Positions 39,568 through 44,787 of a stretch of DNA of 44,787 bases are shown piece by piece (within the stretch, counting starts at the first letter, position 1; each line of letters begins with the position of its first letter). The stretch is taken from the IMG/VR virus record IMGVR_UViG_3300005732_000032, positions 1 to 44,787 of that record; one strand, given 5' to 3'. The notes under the pieces were generated by a model, which was not told the origin of the DNA, made no database searches, and worked only from the letters and a program-made list of their open reading frames with translations. The translations under genes were made by a program, and so were the position numbers. The DNA is from a virus.

Positions 39568-41088
39568 ATGTTAAGAGTAAATTCCGTTTCTAGAAATACT
39601 CCAGATGCGTATGGTAATGCTTATGGATCTATGATTCCTTCTGGTACTGTGCAATCTGCAACGGATCTAGTTTCTAAAAAGAAATTTCAACAACAACTTA
39701 ATCAGGCATCTCAAGCTGCAATCGGAGCTAATCAAGGTAATAGTGCTGTAGCTGTAAGTAGAGCTTATAATAATATTTCTGTAGCGCCAGCTATGGAATT
39801 TAAACCACCTAAACCAGAAGCTATTACTAGTGCTGCTACTATTGCAGGCACTACTCAAGCCGGCATCACACAGTTAGAAGGTACCAAAATAGGAAATACA
39901 GGTAAAACTATGAGTAGGGCCGGGGCCGGGGCTATAGGAGCTGGGGCTGGTATTTTAGGTGTTGCCGGTGATTATGCTAAGAGCGAGGGTCAACATGCTG
40001 TTGGTACTGCTTTAGGGGCTGCTGGTAAAGGAGCTGCTGCTGGTATGGCTTTTGGTCCTATAGGGGCCGGGGTCGGCGCTGGTGTCGGGTTAGCTGTTGG
40101 TGCTTGGCAAGGTATGAAAGAACAGAAAGAGATTGAAGAAGCCAAGAAAAAAGAAAAGGAGCGCGTAGAGAGAGAAAAGAAGCAATTGAAAGAAGCTAAA
40201 CACCAGAATATTACTTTAGCTCAAGATAGAGATAAGATGTATAATATTGGTTTGGCTGCACAAAGATATGATTCTAAAGGGAATCTAAGATTTAGGAAAG
40301 GCGGTTTATTATGGACACCTGTCGTAGAAGAAAAAGAAATTAAAGAGGGAGATGGGAAATTAGCTGACATGCCATTTTTTAGAGGCGGTGGAGTTATGGA
40401 TGTGTCTTCTAAGGATACAAAAGCACAACAGAAGAAAGTTAAGACTCCGAAGATCTTTAAACGTAAGAAGAAGGGTTGTGGTTGCAATAAGGTAGCCAAA
40501 GCTGAAACTGGCGGAGTTATAATGAACAGCAAAGAAAATACACGTATAGAAGCAGCTTATAATATGCTCTCTAAAGGTATTGCTGTAGAAGAAGTATCTA
40601 AGAAGACAGGCCTGAAATCTGAACTTCTTAAAAAGATGCTAGAGAAATTAAAGAAAGCAAAGGTAAACAAGCAACCAGCTCGTACTTTCAAGAAAGGCGG
40701 AAAGATGAGGTCTTGTAAGAAAGGTGGAAAATGCGGTTGTGCTAAGTGTAATGGTAAAATTGCATTAGTATTCCGTAGAGGCGGTGTTTTGGACTTGGAA
40801 AAAGAAAATGTTATTGTGGATGGAGCTTCTCATGAAGATTTCAACAACACAGGTATAGAAGGTGATAAAGGCCTTCCTGTAGTTATGAAAGCTGCGAATG
40901 GCACCCACGTAAAAGTAGCTGAAATAGAAAGCGATGAGCTTGTACTAAACAAGGCTACATCTGTGAAAATAGATGACTTGCGTAAACGCATTAACAAAGG
41001 AGACAAAGAAGCTAAAGAGGAATTAGCTGAACTTATACACAGTGAGTTAGCCAGTAACACTTACGATTATTCTAATGTACTAGACTAA
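39568..41088 (+). CDS. Probable internal virion/ejection protein with Gly zipper and FxxGG motifs (506 aa)
   Basis: Residues 118-180 are a Gly/Ala-rich, hydrophobic stretch of Gly-zipper type (RAGAGAIGAGAGILGVAGDY, GVGAGVGLAVGAWQG), able to insert into membranes; 183-212 form a charged coiled coil. The second half has spaced basic-Gly-Gly motifs: FRKGG (242-246), FRGGG (271-275), FKKGG (374-378) and FRRGG (402-406). Cys pairs occur at 304/306 and 383/389/391/394 (CGC, CGCAKC), which could hold zinc or iron-sulphur. The C terminus is acidic. Such proteins are typical of ejected virion proteins. Coupled to the DUF192 gene by TAATG overlap. Confidence 0.7.
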   Translation: MLRVNSVSRNTPDAYGNAYGSMIPSGTVQSATDLVSKKKFQQQLNQASQAAIGANQGNSAVAVSRAYNNISVAPAMEFKPPKPEAITSAATIAGTTQAGITQLEGTKIGNTGKTMSRAGAGAIGAGAGILGVAGDYAKSEGQHAVGTALGAAGKGAAAGMAFGPIGAGVGAGVGLAVGAWQGMKEQKEIEEAKKKEKERVEREKKQLKEAKHQNITLAQDRDKMYNIGLAAQRYDSKGNLRFRKGGLLWTPVVEEKEIKEGDGKLADMPFFRGGGVMDVSSKDTKAQQKKVKTPKIFKRKKKGCGCNKVAKAETGGVIMNSKENTRIEAAYNMLSKGIAVEEVSKKTGLKSELLKKMLEKLKKAKVNKQPARTFKKGGKMRSCKKGGKCGCAKCNGKIALVFRRGGVLDLEKENVIVDGASHEDFNNTGIEGDKGLPVVMKAANGTHVKVAEIESDELVLNKATSVKIDDLRKRINKGDKEAKEELAELIHSELASNTYDYSNVLD

Positions 41089-41750
41089 TGATGTTGTACA
41101 AGCTAAATATAAAGAGCAAGGAGTTCAAAGTGGCTGTAGCTGATACAGACTCTTCTCGTAAGAAGGGTTTGTCTGGTGTTAAGCGCTTGGGTAACAATAA
41201 AGGAATGCTATTCATATTCCCAACACCTCAGCGTGTTAATATGGTTATGAAGAGTATGAATTTTGACTTGGACTTTCTTTTCTTGGATAAAGACTTTGAG
41301 ATTATTCAAACGGGATCTATGACCAAGGATGACACTAAAGGGTTGGCTTCTACGTCACCTGTAGCTATGGTTTTAGAAGTTCCGTTCGGTACTATAGATA
41401 AGCTAGGGCTTTCTACAGATATGCGTTTAGTTCCTTCAGAAGAACTAGATACACACTCTAAAGGTGTTGCTAAGTTTAAGAAAGGTGGACGTTTTGAGAT
41501 GGTGGGTGATAAGATCTATCGTATCAAAGTAGATGATGTAAAGGCTGAGGAAGGTCGTTTACAGATCCTAAATGAGAATGGCGAAGTAGTTGCTAATATC
41601 GATAGTGGCGCTCGTATTTTTTCTCGTGAACATACAAAAAGTTTGGTAGAAGAATACAAAAAAGGAAACAAGTCAGGTATGGCTGATCTCTTATTAGAGG
41701 TTTTAGATATACAAGATAATCAGAAACAGGAATACGTAACTAATGAGTGA
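41088..41750 (+). CDS. DUF192-domain protein with FKKGG motif (220 aa)
   Basis: Residues about 12-115 follow the DUF192 pattern: a basic start strand (FKVAVADTDSSRKKGLSG), G-M-L-F-I-F-P at 39-45, then M-V-M-K-S-M-N-F-D-L-D-F-L-F-L-D, the region that in DUF192 proteins reads MKNTxxPLDxxF. The family has no well-proved function. Residues 130-134 are FKKGG, and the part from 140 to 220 is an added alpha/beta domain. It starts in overlap with the ejection-like protein and overlaps the DUF2272 gene, so all three probably work in the same process. DUF192 in a phage virion block is unusual. Confidence 0.75.
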   Translation: MMLYKLNIKSKEFKVAVADTDSSRKKGLSGVKRLGNNKGMLFIFPTPQRVNMVMKSMNFDLDFLFLDKDFEIIQTGSMTKDDTKGLASTSPVAMVLEVPFGTIDKLGLSTDMRLVPSEELDTHSKGVAKFKKGGRFEMVGDKIYRIKVDDVKAEEGRLQILNENGEVVANIDSGARIFSREHTKSLVEEYKKGNKSGMADLLLEVLDIQDNQKQEYVTNE

Positions 41751-42468
41751 GTATAGAAATCAGAGTAAAGGTTCTTCGCCTAAGTTACTGTATAGACAAC
41801 AATCAGTCTATGAGGATTTAAGGCTGAATCCATCTCGTAACTTGAACATGAATTACACTGCACCAAATATAGAGATGCAACCTAGACCTATAGTTGCAAA
41901 TAACTTTAGATCTTCGGGAGATCCCAAGACTGATCTTGTAAATTCAGCTGCTAGTGCATGGTCTACTTTCCATCCAAAAGGTAAGGCTATAAAAGAGAAG
42001 GATCCTTCTGTATACGGGATTATTAATAGCTACTGGAAAACCGGTGGTAGACATAAGAAGGACTGGAAGACAGACCAGCATTGGAGTGCTGCTTTTATTT
42101 CTACAATGGTAATGCAAGCCGGATACAAAGATTTTAAGTTTTCTGCGGCTCATAGTGATTACGTACGTCAAGCTGTTAAAAACAGAAAGAATAACACTGG
42201 TAGTTACAAAGGTTATAAGCCGGAGGAAATGGCAGTCAAGGTAGGAGATATAATAGTAGCTCCAGACCCTATAAAGTCCAAGCATGTAACTTATGACACC
42301 GATGAATATTATGCTTCTCATGGAGATATTGTAGTCTCTATAGACGACGGTAAAGTAACAACAATAGGTGGAAACGTTAGCGATACTGTAGGTAAACAAA
42401 CTTTTGCTCTTGATGAAGATGGAAAGCTAAAAGGGACTAACCATCACGTAGTCATAAGATTCAATTAG
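41743..42468 (+). CDS. DUF2272 peptidoglycan hydrolase-like protein (241 aa)
   Basis: After a flexible N terminus (1-60), the domain contains W114-S-A-A-F-I-S, F131-K-F-S-A-A-H137-S-D-Y-V, VGDIIVAP and SH193-G-D-I-V-V, followed by the G-G-N-V-S turn at 209-213. This order matches the DUF2272 family, which is related to NlpC/P60 and CHAP cell-wall amidases or peptidases. At the usual position of the catalytic Cys a Ser (S115) is seen, so the active site is either different or Cys-less as in part of the family. Placed near the tail, it could cut the host wall during DNA entry. Overlaps the DUF192 stop by 8 bases. Confidence 0.75.
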   Translation: MSEYRNQSKGSSPKLLYRQQSVYEDLRLNPSRNLNMNYTAPNIEMQPRPIVANNFRSSGDPKTDLVNSAASAWSTFHPKGKAIKEKDPSVYGIINSYWKTGGRHKKDWKTDQHWSAAFISTMVMQAGYKDFKFSAAHSDYVRQAVKNRKNNTGSYKGYKPEEMAVKVGDIIVAPDPIKSKHVTYDTDEYYASHGDIVVSIDDGKVTTIGGNVSDTVGKQTFALDEDGKLKGTNHHVVIRFN

Positions 42469-42521
42469 CCTTATCATTAAGAAAATATTTATTATAAATA
42501 ATTTACACAAAATTTTAAGAT

Positions 42522-42821
42522 ATGTCTTTAATTCAAATTGCACAAGAATTACGTGAGCAGAACACCCCGCCACTAGCTGTACATACTTCAGGTACAGTCA
42601 CTTACGTAGTATATGGTTTACGTACATTAGGTGGCAGCGCCGATAAGACAGGTTACCCTGTATTAAGAATTACAGAACCTTCTGCTGACCAAGTATATTT
42701 AGATTCAGGTTTTTTATTAGAATCTGATAGAGTTGCTGGGGCTAATGGTTCTACCCCTAAAGCAAATATCAAAACAGACGCAGTGGATGCTCTTTTACTT
42801 TTAACTAATGTAACATACTAG
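42522..42821 (+). CDS. Small protein before the beta-helix gene (99 aa)
   Basis: Beta-rich after a helical start (MSLIQIAQELREQNTPPLAV), with a Gly/Ser/Thr-rich middle (GSADKTGYPVLRI). Its start follows an A-rich leader (AAATTTTAAGATATG). It lies 5 bases before the beta-helix gene, so the two may be co-expressed and form one fibre unit. The family is not recognised. Confidence 0.55.
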   Translation: MSLIQIAQELREQNTPPLAVHTSGTVTYVVYGLRTLGGSADKTGYPVLRITEPSADQVYLDSGFLLESDRVAGANGSTPKANIKTDAVDALLLLTNVTY

Positions 42822-42826
42822 AAAAG

Positions 42827-44101
42827 ATGGGGTTAGTTAAATACGATTATATATTAGGTAGATTAAGGTTAAATGATGACGGCGCCGCCGGGGGAGGTTC
42901 TGAGTGGAACGTTCCAGGGGTTGCGTTTTTAGAACCATCAGCTTCAGGAGGTACAATTGGCGACGGAAATGACCCTTTTCCAACTCACGCGGCAGCTGTA
43001 TTAGCAGGAGCAACCGCTTTTATTTTGCTCCCAGGAAATTATTCAGAACAATTTGATTTAGTATCGGGGGCTTCTTACTACTCATACGAAGGGGTAACTT
43101 TTGTAGACGGAGGTATTACAGCTACTGCTAATCAAACAGGAACTAAATGGCTTGGTTACGCTGATTTTGTTGGTAATTTTCAAATGATTTATTTTAATGA
43201 TAGCGTCGATCTGATTGATGTTGAAATTGAGTTTAATGAAATTGAAGAAACAGCTGGTGGTGCTAGAGGTTTGACTTTGAAAGCGGCTGCAGGTGGAAAT
43301 CTTTCTAATATAAAAGTTAAAGGCAAAAAATTTGTAGGCGTTGGAGGTAATGGTTACGGTATTTATTTAAGAGGTAGACTTGGTGGATCTATAAGTATTG
43401 ATGAAATTTATGGTGATTACAGTGTTATAGATTCTTTCGGACATGAAGATTCTACTCTACTTATTTCTTATAACAAGTTAGTACTGAGAGACGGAGGTGC
43501 TGCAAATAATTTACAGCAATACAAGCAAGCTTTTATTTCTTACAATTCTGATGCTACATCTAATATAACATTACGAGGAGATATTTATAATGAAGTAACT
43601 GCCTTGATGGGAAGTAACGGAGCAACTGTAACCGCTTGGTCAGGTAACGCTGGTACAATAACTATTGAAGGTGATATCTATGCTCTTAATAATAGAAGTA
43701 TTCTTTGTGTTAGTGGTAGCATTGTCCACAAAATAGGGAGAATAAAATCTTTAAACAAAGCTTATGAAGTCACTGCGGGAAAGATTAGTGCTAATAACAA
43801 TATAATAGAGCAGGGGGCAAGTTCGACTGTTTCTGGTACTGGGAAATTGGAGATTAGTCATACTAGTGTCAAATCTACAACTACCGATCAAATTATCGAT
43901 GTAGCCGGAAACACATCCGAGCTAAGAATCACAAATTCTATCCTAGAAGGTACTTCAGGCCTTTGTGTAGAACATAACGCAGGTACATCTGTTATTGCAT
44001 TCCAAGGGAACGTTTCGTCTAATTTAGCAAATAGTGCTCTTACAGACGCTTGTAGCCCTACAGGATTTACACAACAAACTGGTCTTGTTGCTTTTTCTTA
44101 A
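42827..44101 (+). CDS. Beta-helix tail spike or fibre protein (424 aa)
   Basis: After a short N terminus (LGRLRLNDDGAAGGGSEW) the body has repeated short strands and turns with Gly, Asn, Ile and Val (for example GNYSEQFDLVSGASYYSYEG, GLTLKAAAGGNLSNIKVKGK, GNGYGIYLRGRLGGSISIDE), the pattern of a right-handed parallel beta-helix as in tail spikes and pectate-lyase-like enzymes. It is followed by an SGNH esterase gene, so the pair may bind and modify a host surface glycan. No catalytic residues of known spike lyases can be named from sequence. Confidence 0.7.
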   Translation: MGLVKYDYILGRLRLNDDGAAGGGSEWNVPGVAFLEPSASGGTIGDGNDPFPTHAAAVLAGATAFILLPGNYSEQFDLVSGASYYSYEGVTFVDGGITATANQTGTKWLGYADFVGNFQMIYFNDSVDLIDVEIEFNEIEETAGGARGLTLKAAAGGNLSNIKVKGKKFVGVGGNGYGIYLRGRLGGSISIDEIYGDYSVIDSFGHEDSTLLISYNKLVLRDGGAANNLQQYKQAFISYNSDATSNITLRGDIYNEVTALMGSNGATVTAWSGNAGTITIEGDIYALNNRSILCVSGSIVHKIGRIKSLNKAYEVTAGKISANNNIIEQGASSTVSGTGKLEISHTSVKSTTTDQIIDVAGNTSELRITNSILEGTSGLCVEHNAGTSVIAFQGNVSSNLANSALTDACSPTGFTQQTGLVAFS

Positions 44102-44112
44102 AAATTAATTAA

Positions 44113-44766
44113 ATGGAAAAAATAGCAAGATTAAATAATAGAGATTGGCAGTTTAATAAATTGTCAATTCTTGAACAAAATTCAGACGTAGTCTTATTAG
44201 GAGACTCAATGTTTAAATATACTGAAGTAGGTAACTACCCTGTGGATTTGGAGCCTTGGACCAGCCTTCTAGGCACGCCAAATGTATTTAATTATTCTAC
44301 TAGCGGTGCGAGAATCCGTAATCTTTGGGATTACGGTAACCCTACTAACTTACAAGAAACTTTAGATAAAGACCCTAACTTTGTATTAATTTCTGTTGGC
44401 GCTAATAATCGGCCTGATTCAGATATTACAATTGAAAACGAATACATATATTTAGGTCAAGCATTAGAAGCATCAAATATACCTTTCACTTTTAGTATTG
44501 TTTTCCCTTGTACTGAAGCTTACAGAGACCAATATAATAATGGCTTTAATACTAGAGTACCTGAAATTATAACTATTTTAAAAAATGTTTGTGATACATA
44601 CGGGTGGGAATATGTAGATATAAGAAAGCAACTTATCTATAAAAGCCTTTCTGATGGATTAGGTTATTTAAGAGAAGACTACTCTAGCGATGGACTTCAT
44701 CTAAACAATAAAGGCTATCGTGAATGGAGTAAAGCTATTGCAAGATATATAAACACAAAACTTTAA
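44113..44766 (+). CDS. SGNH/GDSL-type hydrolase, probable glycan esterase (217 aa)
   Basis: Block I is V27-L-L-G-D31-S32-M (nucleophile S32), block II is S64-G65 in STSGARI, block III is G96-A-N98-N99 (G-x-N-D-like), block V is D193-G-L-H196 (catalytic Asp and His). All four SGNH blocks are present in the right order, so it should be an active serine hydrolase of the lipase/acetylesterase family. Length is typical. Placed after the beta-helix spike, deacetylation of host surface polysaccharide is a likely role. The window ends just after its stop with a palindrome and T run. Confidence 0.88.
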   Translation: MEKIARLNNRDWQFNKLSILEQNSDVVLLGDSMFKYTEVGNYPVDLEPWTSLLGTPNVFNYSTSGARIRNLWDYGNPTNLQETLDKDPNFVLISVGANNRPDSDITIENEYIYLGQALEASNIPFTFSIVFPCTEAYRDQYNNGFNTRVPEIITILKNVCDTYGWEYVDIRKQLIYKSLSDGLGYLREDYSSDGLHLNNKGYREWSKAIARYINTKL

Positions 44767-44787
44767 ACTATAGTTTATTTTTTTTTT
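44764..44787 (+). terminator. Terminator-like palindrome with T run at the window end
   Basis: TAAACTATAGTTTA is a perfect palindrome that overlaps the SGNH stop codon, followed by ten T up to the last base. It is AT-rich and so a weak hairpin, but the long T run makes it a likely terminator. Confidence 0.6.

Noticed and set aside
1-44787. Integrated prophage with attachment sites
   Set aside because: No integrase, repressor, host flanking genes or direct repeats at the ends are visible; the tRNAs are phage-type and no host sequence adjoins them.

Overview
This window is a large part of the genome of a tailed, double-stranded DNA bacteriophage, almost certainly infecting a member of the Bacteroidota. 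The phage call rests on a collinear morphogenesis block: large terminase, portal, scaffold candidate, major capsid protein, neck proteins, a giant tail protein, fibres and peptidoglycan hydrolases. The host call rests on three things seen in the DNA: a textbook Bacteroidota promoter (TTG, 19 bases, TATCTTTG) at 6008-6037; A/T-rich gene leaders without Shine-Dalgarno sequences (typically ...AATATG); and overall low GC. No integrase, repressor, replication or RNA polymerase gene is visible. The gene order (terminase, portal, capsid, several roughly 200-260 aa connector proteins, then a protein of about 1900 aa, no tape measure) resembles short-tailed crAss-like phages and relatives. That placement is inference and needs homology or structure searches.

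Layout. Positions 1-2814 are a leftward set of very small genes, most unknown and several with membrane segments, separated by GC-rich hairpins. Positions 2815-3124 are a divergent, unusually GC-rich intergenic region. From about 3125 everything reads rightward. Positions 3125-9001 hold accessory and lysis-type genes: a lysozyme, two membrane proteins, a patatin-like phospholipase and a membrane-anchored metzincin protease, together with tRNA-Gln and a tRNA-like element. tRNA-Arg(UCU) and tRNA-Met(CAU) follow. Positions 9400-27624 build the head and neck: terminase, a double-domain GroES-like co-chaperonin, portal, scaffold candidate, capsid, a LAGLIDADG homing endonuclease, neck/ring candidates and, unexpectedly, a full ferritin. 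Positions 27608-33310 encode the 1900-residue tail protein. Positions 33321-39456 carry a series of fibre proteins. Positions 39568-42468 carry a probable internal virion protein, a DUF192 protein and a DUF2272 hydrolase. Positions 42522-44766 end with a beta-helix protein and an SGNH esterase, probably acting on host surface glycans.

How the genes may work together. The co-chaperonin probably helps fold capsid or portal. The two most abundant structural products (capsid and the Ala-rich 351-aa protein) have similar structured leaders and C-rich codon usage. Lysozyme, patatin and metzincin together could attack peptidoglycan, phospholipid and protein of a Gram-negative envelope. Several proteins flanking the tail block share short aromatic/basic-Gly-Gly motifs that might be a packaging or docking tag. 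The most unusual items are the ferritin inside the neck operon, the tandem GroES, the lysozyme-phospholipase-protease set, the tRNA-like gene with no normal anticodon stem, and the short-motif family.
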